Assembly (NCBI RefSeq): GCF_022539665.2 | Contig: NC_081337.1 | Coordinates: 4,254,679 to 4,318,678 of the forward strand | Source: Daphnia carinata | Taxonomy: Eukaryota; Arthropoda; Branchiopoda; Diplostraca; Daphniidae | DNA length: 64,000 nt | Direction: 5' to 3' | Part shown: positions 1 to 10,267 of the stretch, piece by piece | Layout of the letters: every line of letters begins with the position of its first letter | How positions within the stretch are numbered: position 1 is the stretch's first letter | Position numbers and translations under genes: made by a program | Notes under the pieces: generated by a model | The model's database searches: none | What the model saw: the letters and a program-made list of their open reading frames with translations, nothing else | Told to the model about the DNA's origin: nothing

Positions 1-109
1 TACTCGTTCAACTTCGTGATAGTAACCGACGGCCAGACGATGAGCCGGATACAACGAAAAAAAAAAAAAAAAAGCAAACGACGACAAATGTTTATCTTGA
101 AAAACTTAC

Positions 110-305
110 AGAGGAGCAAAACCACGTGCTCGCACGCGTCTTCTTGGTTCTTGTCCGCCTTTTTGCGATTGAGTTTCTTGTGCGAGTCGACCGTCCACCT
201 TCCAGATCCGCCAAATGATCCAGCACCTGCAGACCGCCTCCTCATGCGCATACTTTGGCGTCCAGCGGCTGCCGTCAGATCCGAATACACAGATGACGAT
301 TCCAT
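110..305 (-). CDS. Coding exon of an unrecognised basic protein (partial gene)
   Basis: Reading leftward on the minus strand, an ATG at 305 opens about 65 codons rich in Ser, Arg and Lys (starting MESSSVYSDLTAAAG) and ends at a consensus donor GTAAGT at 109-104. An upstream ATG near 331 is in another frame and hits a stop at once, so 305 is the best start if this is a first exon. The frame also stays open upstream (HGANVLVTD) to possible acceptors (CCAG, TAG) at about 335-340, so it may be an internal exon. The rest of the gene would lie in the first 100 bases or outside the window. I do not recognise a domain. It could belong to the same gene as the exon at 2775-3914, but the splice phases do not fit directly, so another exon would have to lie between them. 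Confidence 0.5.
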
Positions 306-2774
306 GTCCGTTACCAACACATTTGCTCCATGACTACTGGCCAACCAACATCACAAACACACATTCACAAGAAAAAAAAAAAAAAGCTGGTGAGGTCAAA
401 AGGTCTAGCTCACATTCGCTCCAAGCGATCGTCTCGTATTCCACAGAGCAAACAAGAACAAGTCTCATTCGCTTCTAGTTCGCTATTCTCCCACTGATTG
501 TTCAATGAATTCAAAACTACACATTCTTTTTGTGGGGGAGAGGGGGGGGGGGGGGGTTGTTTCGTTCTCAAAACGTTCCCTCTTTTTTTTTTCATTTGTT
601 GCCCAAGAAACACTTCCGCCCGGCAAACACGCGGCACCTGCGCCCACAATTACGGTGCACTCTCCCACGCACAGCGCCTTCTTCCGTTTGATTTGAGCAC
701 CCAAAAACGAGCCCGAGGTCCACGACTGTCGCACTTTGGCTTGTGTGTAAAGTTTGTCAGGGCTAAATAGCAGGCGGCAGTAAAAAAAGAACCCGAGAGA
801 CGATGAGGGGAGTGGCGCTCACGAGCGCTTCCCAATGCTTACTGAGGGCAGACGGGCGAGGACGCACATGATGGGGTCGGAGAGAGAGAGAGAAAGAAAA
901 AACAAAAAACAACAAAAAAATGTTTGTGCTTTGTCAGTTATTCGGCTGCTTGTTGCCGTCATCTAAGAGAGAGGCCAATCCATTCACTAGAGGTCCTCAC
1001 TTTCCTACGGTCGTAATCAAAAACTATAGGAACACAGCCACTTCATTGGCATAACACAACTTCCAACAATGGGCGACGAGAGACTAAAAAAGCTTACGTC
1101 GTCGCGTGTGTGAGTGTGTGTGTGTGTGTTGGGAAAAAAAATGGTAATGGTGGAGGTCTTTCGCCTGCAGACTAGACAGTAACGAGGGGGGGGGAGGGTG
1201 GCGTCGTTGGACGTCGATGGAAATAACCACCTATTTTCCACCCTTACATTCCTATCATTGTTTTTTTTTTTGTTTTGTTTTACGTACCGGATTCTCTCAT
1301 TAGATTGGAACGGTCAACTCGATGGGAAAATAACAAGAGTCAATGTCTTTAAAAATACTGAATACAGTACAAAGGGCTTCTCCTTTTTTTTTTTTTCCAA
1401 TACAAAGAAGTGCTTTCTTGTTCCCGACAATCAGGAATACGTTTGGCCTAGACAAAGACTTCACGGAAGAAACACCATGGAGTGAGATAAGATAAGAATT
1501 AAAAGAAAGAAAAAAAGAAATGAGAAAAAAAAAAGGACAAGTGTCTGACTTCTAAATCAAGTGTTTAGCCTAGTCGGTCAGGTTTGGAGTGTCGAATTCA
1601 CCTAGTAATAACCTTGTGCACGGGAAAACTTTAATAACTGTAGGTTACCAAGCCCTGCTAGTTTACCGTGTTACAGCCCCAGGATGACGTGTTATTATCA
1701 CATTGTTTCCCAGCAATACACGGTCATTCACAGAAATAATTTGTAAGATAATGAATGAAAAGCATCATTAGATCAGTGCCAAAAATTATCCATAATCCTA
1801 TCTGACATCTAGCGGTAAAAAAACTAACTTTTATTCTCATTCCCCTCATACTCAATAACCTGATGAAAAAAACAAAAACAACGTCAAACCAAAAACGGAA
1901 AAAAAACATGTCAGATAAAACCTGTGTTCAGGGCGTTGCAAATGGCAATAGTAAACTGGGGAAACCAGTACAAGAAAAAGCTACTACTACTAGTACATCT
2001 ATAGACTGAAAAGTGCTCTAGGGGTTGGACAAAACAAAATAAAAACAAAACAAAAGGCTGGGAAAACTCTCAAGCAGCTAAAAAAGAAAATGGTACAAAA
2101 TATTGCGTGATGTACCAACTGTGAAAGGCAAACGGGTAACTGGGTGTATCGGCTAAAATGAGAACAAAGTGAACTTAGGAAAAGCAGCTTTGCGCGAGTC
2201 TGACATATCCCAATCCGGCAAGCCCGAAAACGGCGGGAGCAGAGAATTGCAGTGACCTTGTTAGACGGCCGTTACACAAAGGAAATCCATAAACCCCAGC
2301 AGAAATACTAACTCTCGCTCTTTGTACTCCATTACAAAATTCGCATTCTCGCATGCTTTTGTACGGTCGAAAACATGCGCAGAATAAGAGCTAGCAGACC
2401 ATTTGGCACTCCAACAGTAGCAGGTAATTTGTTTAGTCGACTCATGCCCAGGGTATTAAACGTTATTACCCCAACGTTCTTCATAATTTTTTTTTTTTTT
2501 TTTTTTACTATGACCAACTGATTTGTCAGTCCAAAATTCTCTGCGATTTCAAAATCGCGCTTAAAAAGACATTTGAATAGACGTAATTTTAACGTCATTT
2601 GGTTTTTCGATTCGTAGCCAACCCAAAGGAAATTTGTTTTTGAGGTCAGCTTTCCACTGTACAACACTAATGAATTATTCAGATGGCTTAGCCCGAACAA
2701 AAGGGGCCGTCAATAATTTTTCACAGCCCACACGAACTATTCATTTATTATTTTTTTTTTTTTTTTTTGTTTAC
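306..2774. other. Non-coding stretch, simple-sequence rich
   Basis: I see no supported gene here. The stretch holds homopolymer runs (a G run at about 541-556, several A/T runs), GT and GA microsatellites (about 886-898 and 1108-1130) and short open frames with no domain or splice support. It may be intron if the two flanking minus-strand exons belong to one gene. Confidence 0.5.
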
Positions 2775-3914
2775 CTTTGTTGACGAAGGCAATCACCTTC
2801 TTACTCCGCTTGGCCAACATGTGCCCGCACTTTTCCGTCCAGTCCGCCAGGCCTTGGATTCCGTGCTGGAGGCCTTGATGAAGGTTGCGGATGCTCTGAC
2901 GCGTATCCGATCGATTACTGGATGACACAGACGACGACGTGGAACTCGAGCCACGTGAAACGACACTCGGCCGTCTCTGAAGTCCGCCATCGTGTACACC
3001 GAAATCGAGAGACTCACAACGCACTAAAGATCGTTCGCCGGCACCGATTAACTGCGACATCGTGAACGAAACGGACGAATTAGAACGATTGTGAGAGATG
3101 AATGTCCGTGGCAATCGGCCCGTCGGTGGAGTCGAAAACACCGGTATCACTTTATCACCAACCACTTCGCCGATGCTACGCGATCGATGCTTGGCCGGCT
3201 CATCGGCCGCTCCCAACTCTTGTGCGAGATTCTCTTGTTGATCCAGAGGAGGCGGCGATGGCGACGGCTCGGGTGTTTGCGGTTTGAGAAAATGTTCCAG
3301 ATCGAGATTCAGTTGATTGAGAACCGTGTCGTGGCCGAGTCGGACGCGGGCAACCTCATCCATCACCTCATCCACCAAACTCGTCGTCGCCTGTTGGGAA
3401 CGCGGCAAATGTTGTTGCGTTGGCGTCGTCATGGAGACCGACTGCTGTTCCAAGGCCAGGCGCCGTTGTAGTTCGTTGATTTCTTCATAAATATTCTCCT
3501 CGCGTCCGTAAGAGTTGGTAAATACATTGTGGCCTGCTGTCGGACCTTTGCGATACACGGCCGGAATCATGTCTTCTTCATCGACGGATAGGGCCTCGGC
3601 TCCGACGCGTAGATTTATATAGTCCGGCTCTTGAATGACAGGCAATTCATCAAGATCTGTCGTTAGGAGTGAGCCTTTACGACGATCCTGTTGGAGCCAG
3701 GAACAATCATTTGCGGCCGTCGAGACGGCGCCAGTTGCGTCATCATCCGCAACCGTAGTGTCCGTGCAAATGGCATCGCTCGTACTCTGAATCGCCGTCT
3801 CAGCTCCACTGGCTTCCTGTTCCAGGACGGATCTTGGCGGTTGAGCATAGCAGGCAGAATAGATCTTGTTGCCGATGATCACTTCGCCGAAAGTGTCCAT
3901 GCCGGTCGCCTTCA
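2775..3914 (-). CDS. Large coding exon of an unrecognised serine-rich protein
   Basis: About 380 codons stay open on the minus strand between an acceptor (tttgacag, AG at 3916-3915) and a donor (AAAG followed by GTAAAC at 2774-2769). The first in-exon ATG is at 3900 (MDTFGEVIIGNKIYSACY). The product is hydrophilic, with acidic stretches, tyrosines in contexts such as YINL and ENIYEEI, a proline/serine patch (PEPSPSPPP), a poly-serine segment and a basic C-terminal part (AKRSKKVIAFVNKG). No signal peptide or membrane segment is visible. It resembles a cytoplasmic scaffold or signalling protein, but I recognise no family. The reading frame continues past the donor only into a poly-A-encoded lysine run, so the splice is likely real. 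Flanking exons were not found with confidence. Confidence 0.65.
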
Positions 3915-5439
3915 CTGTCAAAATAGATCATCCAAAAATATCAGAAATATGGCTCAGCTGGCTATGCCAATAAGTAAAAATGAGAGATCAATTTTTTTTT
4001 TTTTCTTCTCTCTTTTGTTTCGAATGTTCTTGCATTTTCGTGTGTTCTCGGTTACAGCTCAACGAAGGTTTGTACGAAAACTATTTTTCAATGACATCAT
4101 CAGATTTTTTCTACCTTTCCCCCTAGGGCACAGGGTGCGCGAAAGCATTCGCAATAACGAAAAAAAAACAACCTGAAAATGATGAAACCGCACGAGGTTG
4201 GTTTTATAAAAAAAAATAATCACAAGCTAATCACGCAAAAAAAGATAGAAAAAAGAAATCGGGACAAGTAAAAATACGCTGGAGCGAAGAGCAGCTATTA
4301 TACAAATGCCTCCACGTTTTTAAAGGCAAGTTGCACAAAGGAAATAGATGAAGACTTGAAGCGGCATATGTTTTGACTTGGCCATGAGAAATCACCGCCA
4401 GACTTGATAAATAGGCCACTGGTGTGTGTGTGAGTGTGTGTGTGTAAGATGGGAGAGAGAAAGAAAAGAGAGGACAGAGAGGGAAAATAACAAATACCAG
4501 ACTTGAAAGTAATTTGAAAGCCCGGGACATGAGTTTGCACATCAATCTGTCGATATCATTAAAAAGTCCATGTTTTTGTTTTAACAAAACGCGAACGTCA
4601 CGCATGCATTTTTACTCGTCTCAACTGCGTTACACCGACACAATCCTTTTCCTTTAGCCAATATCCTCAGTTTCCTTTTTCTTTACAAATTACAGTGATG
4701 AACAAGTGGGCCTTCCTGCCCGATTACGAAATCACAAAAGACTACCTTCGCTCACGCGTGTTGACTCACTAATCAACCGTGAAAATAATATTTCTATGAT
4801 TAATAATATTCTCTAGCAAAAGTTTTGGCTTTAAAACAAGTGAAGAATAGAAACAGTTTGCACTCGAGGAACGATGAAGAAAGCATAAAAACAATCTAAC
4901 AGGTGATACAATGGACTTTGCTACAAACGGTGTTGACTATGAATATTTCACTATTAGACGTTCACTTCCTGGTTAAAAACAGAAATATTTAACTTGAGGA
5001 ATGCTGCCACTGTCACAGAGCACGTACAATGTCTAACATCGTTCTTCGATATGGGTTTAAGGCATCTTACCACTGATTACGAAAGAACTTTACCTGCTTT
5101 GCTTATGAAGCATCAAACAAAAAGGCACTTATATTACAGATCCATTGCAAAAACACACAATATAATTAAGCTACGATCTCGTACCAAGGCTGAAGCCGTC
5201 ATGAACTGCTCACAGCCCTACGACTACAACACACTGAATCCAAATTCTTGTAAAGTGTCTGCTGGGCTCAAGGCTAAACCCGAACAGCCATCTATCGAGG
5301 GAAACCGTAAACGATTTGCGGCGTTGGCAACCCAATCAACAGCAAAACATAAAACGAGAAAGATTTAAGAAATACGAAACACGTTATAGAATGTATGAAA
5401 ATACAAAATAAATAGTCGTTGCATGATGGCCAAAACTGT

Positions 5440-5608
5440 CTATTGCCACGACATCTTTCGTGGCAACAAAACACTGTATCTCTATTACAACGATAGTCTG
5501 TAGGTCCACTCTCATCGTGGCGGTAAGTTCAAAAATACCTATTACCATGTCATATTTTGTAGCAAGTACCCAAGATATGCCTATTACCACGAAGGGATTG
5601 TAGCTCAC
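5440..5608. repeat. Four degenerate copies of a 28-base unit with internal dyad
   Basis: Copies begin at about 5440, 5482, 5539 and 5581. Each starts ctatt(g/a)c and continues as a CCACGA-like core followed by an imperfect complement (for example CCACGA...TCGTGG in the first copy). Spacing is 42, 57 and 42 bases. The clearest hairpin is GCCACGAcatctTTCGTGGC at about 5445-5464. Confidence 0.45.
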
Positions 5609-6142
5609 ATATGTTATGGAAGAATTTCGAAATCCTTTGTTAACCCTTATAAAATCTCGCCAACAGAGGCAAACGTCGCTAGCGGAGAATAGAAATGATG
5701 TAAGTCAGGCACTAGCACGAAGGAAGCTACAGAATACCTTACCTTTACTATGGGGCCAAGTCTCACAATGTGGCGCACGAAGAATTGTGAGCATTTGTTC
5801 TATTTAGCTTGTGCCCGTTTTTGGGAAACTATTCGATATTCTGACAAGTTAGTCTTCCATTAAAACCGACAGATTATTCCTGAGGCAATAAAAAAACCTT
5901 AGCTTTAACTAGGATCGCAGGTGTATGGATCTTGGTGAGATGATCGAACGCCAGACGACCCTGTTTTCTCTTTCTTACATGAACTTATGGATTAGATGTA
6001 TGGAGTTGCGTGCAAGTTGCAACTCTATTCTCCTCCCTCTCCATCTTGCCGAAGGCCCAACGCGACAGCTCTAATTTTAAAATGCTTTAAAAAGAAGGGC
6101 ACTAATTATCGATACTTCAGCGTTATCGATATTGTATGTGGT

Positions 6143-6243
6143 GCGTAATGCGTGTCATTACGCGGAACATTGACGAGACACAATAGCTGTTGCCATATCG
6201 TACGTAGTAAATGCCATAAGAGTAATACATGTTCCGCGTAATG
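6143..6243. repeat. Overlapping perfect inverted repeats
   Basis: GCGTAATG at 6143-6150 pairs with CATTACGC at 6156-6163 across a 5-base loop. The 15-base stretch CATTACGCGGAACAT (6156-6170) pairs perfectly with ATGTTCCGCGTAATG (6229-6243) across a 58-base loop. The middle arm can therefore pair with either side, giving two mutually exclusive hairpins. Confidence 0.6.
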
Positions 6244-6613
6244 GCTCATTTGAACACGACACGTCACAACACAGCCATGGAAAACACGCACTTTAAAAAA
6301 AGAAATAATATATTTTCTCAATTAACACGAATTTGAAAAGACTTGAACATGAATTGTAACTGCAATTGAAAATTGATTTCACATTGAAATTCCCGCGTTC
6401 GCGATCAAAATGCCAATAAAAACGCAAAATCAAGAGAGGATGGCGACTTGTTTTGTTTCGTAACGTGGCCAATTTGATATAAGGAATGCGCTCAACTCGA
6501 ATTTTTATCGCAATTTTTCCGAGTTTCATATCTTCTTCAGTGCAAACTCGATTCTGCAAATCTATACAAGTTTATTACTTCAACTGTCGAAAACGTCCGC
6601 GGAAAGTCCGAAA

Positions 6614-7531
6614 ATGAATTCGCCTATTCGAAAGCTTCCAGGCGTGAAGAAGCAGTTCCCGCACGTCCAACCCAAGGTTGACTGCAAGAGGCCAGCAATT
6701 CCATCCGCTGCGGCCTCAACTGCTCAGGGCAAACCGATCCAGGAGAGTCACCGCCCCAAATTGAAGACGAAATCGCCCACTGTCACCGGTGCGACGTCCT
6801 TCAAATCATCTCCCATTCAGGAACTGGTCAAACCTTTCCGCGCCAAGCCTGTTCCTCAAAGCCACTATGGCCAGCCGTTTCGACCTGTGCTGAGACGAAA
6901 GAGTCCTGTATCCACCGAGGCTCCAAAACTTGTGGAAGTTCCTGCTGCCGAGGCTGTTGAAGCCGCTCCATCTCAAGACGCAGTTGAGGAAGTTGCCGAC
7001 GTCGATGTGGCTGTTGAAGTCCCTGCCGCAGAGGTTGCTGAAGCCGCTTCGTCTGCTGATGCCACCAATGTCGTTTCAGACGAAGTAGCAGAAGTTCCTG
7101 CTGTCGCAGAAGTTGTTGAAGTTGCTCCGGCCGTCGAAGTCGATGTCGTCATCGCTGAGGCCGTTGAGGAAGTTGTCGATGCTGCGCAGGTGATTGAAGA
7201 CCTACCTGTTGCCGCAAAGGTTGTTGAAGCCGTTGACGAGGATGAAGTGGTGCCTCCCGTTGTAGCTTTGGCTGCTGAGGTCCCTGTTCCTTCTGAAGTG
7301 GTTTCTGGAGCTGAGAAGAAGAAGCGAAATCGCAAGAAGAAGAAAGCGTTTGCTCCGTATGTTCCACCTGCCCCGGAGGCTCCTGCCGGTCAAGTTGAAC
7401 CACAAGTAGTCGACGAAGCTTGGGTCACCCAACTAACCAGGAAGCAAAAACGTAACATCTGTACCAACAGTGGACGTTCGGCAGCTAGGAAAGCCCAGCG
7501 CGAGGCTTTGGACCCTGATGCCCACATCTAA
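6614..7531 (+). CDS. Intronless gene for a Val/Ala/Glu-rich low-complexity protein
   Basis: A single open frame of 305 codons begins ATGAATTCG with an A at -3 and ends TAA just before a C run. The N-terminal third is basic and proline-rich with a recurring P-I-(R/Q) motif (SPIRKL, KPIQES, SPIQEL). Residues about 100-235 are a degenerate repeat of Val, Ala and Glu/Asp (PAAEVAEAA, AEVVEVAPAVEVDVV). It is followed by a lysine/arginine cluster (EKKKRNRKKKK), which looks like a nuclear or nucleolar signal, and a basic tail with DEAWVTQLTRKQKRN. No signal peptide or membrane segment is visible. The lack of introns beside intron-rich genes hints at a retrocopy or a young lineage-specific gene. I do not recognise the family. 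The skewed GCT/GTT/GAA codon composition also opens long mirror frames on the minus strand, which I treat as shadows. Confidence 0.6.
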   Translation: MNSPIRKLPGVKKQFPHVQPKVDCKRPAIPSAAASTAQGKPIQESHRPKLKTKSPTVTGATSFKSSPIQELVKPFRAKPVPQSHYGQPFRPVLRRKSPVSTEAPKLVEVPAAEAVEAAPSQDAVEEVADVDVAVEVPAAEVAEAASSADATNVVSDEVAEVPAVAEVVEVAPAVEVDVVIAEAVEEVVDAAQVIEDLPVAAKVVEAVDEDEVVPPVVALAAEVPVPSEVVSGAEKKKRNRKKKKAFAPYVPPAPEAPAGQVEPQVVDEAWVTQLTRKQKRNICTNSGRSAARKAQREALDPDAHI

Positions 7532-8244
7532 ATCCCCCCCCCCCCCCCACGCCTTCACGGAGCGCCTGAAGAAGGTGCGCCTGAAGAGGTCGATGCAGTT
7601 TGGCATCTTTGTTTCGATCTTAAACTCTACAGATATCTACCAACATCCAGAATTGGTCCCATCCGTTCATCAGCATATTCGAGATTCTCTGTCTGAGCTT
7701 TGATTTTTCATTCATTGATGTCTTCGTGGCTATTTGGACGCAAGGAAAATGTCGGTATGGATGCGGCACTTGTCTCCGATAAAAAGTGCTTATCCGTAAC
7801 CGACTTTTACGTGCGGACAATTGCCCCCCAAGCATTATGGTGATTACACAGCTCGTCGAGACGTCTCCAACACAATGAATCTCTATTCTGATCAATTCTG
7901 GTTTTTACGATCGCTTGGTTACGCTTGTAGCAAAATTCTTTTGTTTGTTTCTCCTCCTTTTTATTTTTCGATTGATCAACTACTTTAAACTGTTCTGTCA
8001 GTTTAAATTACACAAAATTTTTAAAACTCAATCAAGTTGTTATCTTATTTTATTCCTGACAATGTGATCTTAATGGCAAAATGCCTCTCTTGTCCTAACG
8101 CACACGAAGTTGACGGCCATTAGATTATCGTGAAACGATACGGTTCACGCACACACATAAAAAAAAACAAAGAACTGTTTATCTTAGATCAAATATGATT
8201 AGACATCGGCTGTAAAGTACATTTGATCTGTGACATTGAGACAC

Positions 8245-8360
8245 GCCCTTTTTAGAAATTAGAAAGAAGGAAACCGCGGGAGGGCTAGGAATTTCGAATC
8301 TCGTCTAGTGCAATGCTAGACTCGACGTCTCTCTTTCTTAATTCTTAGGGTTTTCTTAAA
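8245..8360. repeat. Copy 1 of a ~115-base repeat with inverted ends
   Basis: It begins gccctttttagaaattag and ends ttaattcttagggttttc. The ends are imperfect inverted repeats (AGAAATTAGAAAGAAG against CTTTCTTAATTCTT), so the unit can fold into a long hairpin. Copy 2 lies about 400 bases downstream with roughly 10 per cent difference by eye. It could be a small MITE-like element or a structured RNA; I recognise neither family. Confidence 0.55.
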
Positions 8361-8651
8361 ACTAATTCAAAAATCTTCCTCCAGTAAATAAAGGAGGGAA
8401 AAAAAATTGGGCTAGACAGACCAAGGATGGTGGTGGTAATGTTTGTGTGTGGTGGGGTTGTGTCTTGTGAGTGATTTCTTTTCCATAGTCAAACTGAAAA
8501 ACGTTCAGTACTGTACATATTGCCTCGCGACCAGCCTGCGACACACACATTGAATAGGTTTTCGATATGGAATGCCAGCCACGTTCAGTATAGTCACCAT
8601 TGTAAATAAGCTGAGTAACGCATGTTAAGCTCCAGAGATGGTGGTGCGGCT

Positions 8652-8768
8652 GCCCTTTTTAGAAATTAGAAAGAAGGAAACCGCGGGAAGGCTAGGAATT
8701 TCAAATCTCGTCTAGCGCAATTGTAAACTGGACGTCTCTCTTTCTTAATTCTTGGGGTTTTCTAAAAA
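8652..8768. repeat. Copy 2 of the ~115-base repeat
   Basis: Same orientation as copy 1. The 5' third and the 3' third are nearly identical. Differences cluster in the central loop (tctagcgcaattgtaaac here against tctagtgcaatgctagac in copy 1), so the two predicted stems are better kept than the loop. Confidence 0.55.
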
Positions 8769-9894
8769 ACTCGGGTTCAATAAAGGACTGAAACAAAGAT
8801 ATGATAATTAAATATAATTAAATAATTGGAACTAACACGATACAACAAGTTTTACGACGCGCATATTGAAAATATTAGTTCGATTCAAGTTTATTATTGA
8901 TATTCAAATACATGCTGCGGTATGTACAATCTATATTTCAAACTCCCTTTCCGTGATTTTGAATTATTCTTTAGCATCTACCTTATTCTTCATCTCTTAC
9001 CAGCTAAATGCTGCTGGCGCACCAGCAAGCACACAGGTTGCAACAGCACAACCAGCAGTTTTATTCGCTTGTAATAATGATAATAATGAAATGAGAAATC
9101 GAAAAAGAGAAAATTACGGCTGATGAATCACCATATAGTGTAGGAATGTTTACGAACATCGAATCATGTTTGTTTTCACGTTTATTCACATGTAAATACC
9201 GTACAACGATATTAAATAGGTAACAGGGACAAGGGTTCTGCCGAAAGACAGAACTATTACAGGAACGTAATGTCTGGGAGCCATTATAACTGTCATCGAT
9301 TTGCTTTGTTTAGTCATTTTTTTTTTTCACTGTATATAAATTAGCATTGGGCAGCACGCGGTACCTGGCGTGCTAAATATTTTTCTTGACATATGTACAT
9401 GTGCCGCCAAAACAAACTCAGTTCAACTGGGAAACGCTGACAAAGTAATGGCGAGAGTGTTGTTGTGACATGGAAAAAGTATAAGTGACAAAAACGAGTT
9501 TGAATTCTATCAAGCGCTATGAGGCTAACATGATGACGCTATTGCAATTAAAACTGTAAAGAAGCTAAAGGGCCGGACAAAAGATTTGGAAATTTTTTAT
9601 TTAATTTTAGCGGGAACCTAAAGAATCGGTGTGATCTATCAGATCCAATCGTTTTCCGGATTTTAAAAATAATAATAATAATAATAAAAGAATGAGAGGA
9701 TACCTATTAGGTAGGAATGGTTGGCCGCGTCTGTTACACAGTTGCAGTCTAGTCTACGTAGTCGGCAATTCTAGATCAGTAATATACCTGCGGTATTTGA
9801 TTTTGACATAAGAAGGTTGGCTTCATTTTTAATTTACATGCAAGACGTGAGCGGAAAAGTTATTGTAAGTGTTGAAGGGGAGGGTACAATAAGT

Positions 9895-9900
9895 TTTATT
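9895..9900 (-). terminator. Polyadenylation signal for the TGF-beta-propeptide gene
   Basis: AATAAA on the minus strand, about 370 bases beyond the stop at 10268. Position and strand fit a 3' end for the upstream gene. If correct, the transcript ends before any ligand domain could be encoded. Confidence 0.4.
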
Positions 9901-10267
9901 TCATTGATGTACGTTTACCATTTTTTTTTTGTTTGTTTGTTTGAAATATTCAACTTGAAATTGGGCGTTACCCCGATTCAAGCAATCAGACTGTAATAGG
10001 ACCGGAACGAAAAGGAAAAAAAGTCTAAAGCGAACAGGAAATAATAATAATAATAAGAGCGTGGGGGGGGGGGGGGGATTGATGAAATTTCGACAGTGTT
10101 TACCCATCGAGCGCTAATCGATCGTACGGGCATAACTACATTTGCTTTTTTTTTTACATAGCGCATTCCAACACATCATTAGTTATTTTTTTTTTGTTTT
10201 TGTTCTATGTTATTCGCTCGCGTAAACGAATGCCGTCCATGCTGGTAGATGCCAGTGAACTAAGTAT

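Larger units (their letters stand above)
3915..6613. other. Intergenic or intronic stretch with small repeats
   Basis: No convincing gene. It contains a GT microsatellite (about 4421-4446), a cluster of four degenerate 28-base repeats (5440-5608) and overlapping inverted repeats (6143-6243), described separately. Open frames such as 4994-5368 plus lack domains and splice context. Confidence 0.45.
7532..9894. other. Intergenic stretch with one repeat pair
   Basis: It starts with a C run (about 7534-7548). It contains two copies of a roughly 115-base structured repeat (8245-8360 and 8652-8768) and an AAT microsatellite (about 9668-9688). No supported gene. Confidence 0.5.

Noticed and set aside
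2332-2700. Minus-strand 122-codon frame next to the large left exon
   Set aside because: It spans a T/A run and has no splice sites or recognised motif.
3091-3471. Plus-strand frame of 126 codons
   Set aside because: Antisense shadow of the large minus-strand exon; no splice or domain support.
6973-7335. A long minus-strand frame rich in Ser/Thr/Ala
   Set aside because: It is the mirror of the repetitive Val/Ala/Glu gene on the plus strand, produced by codon composition.
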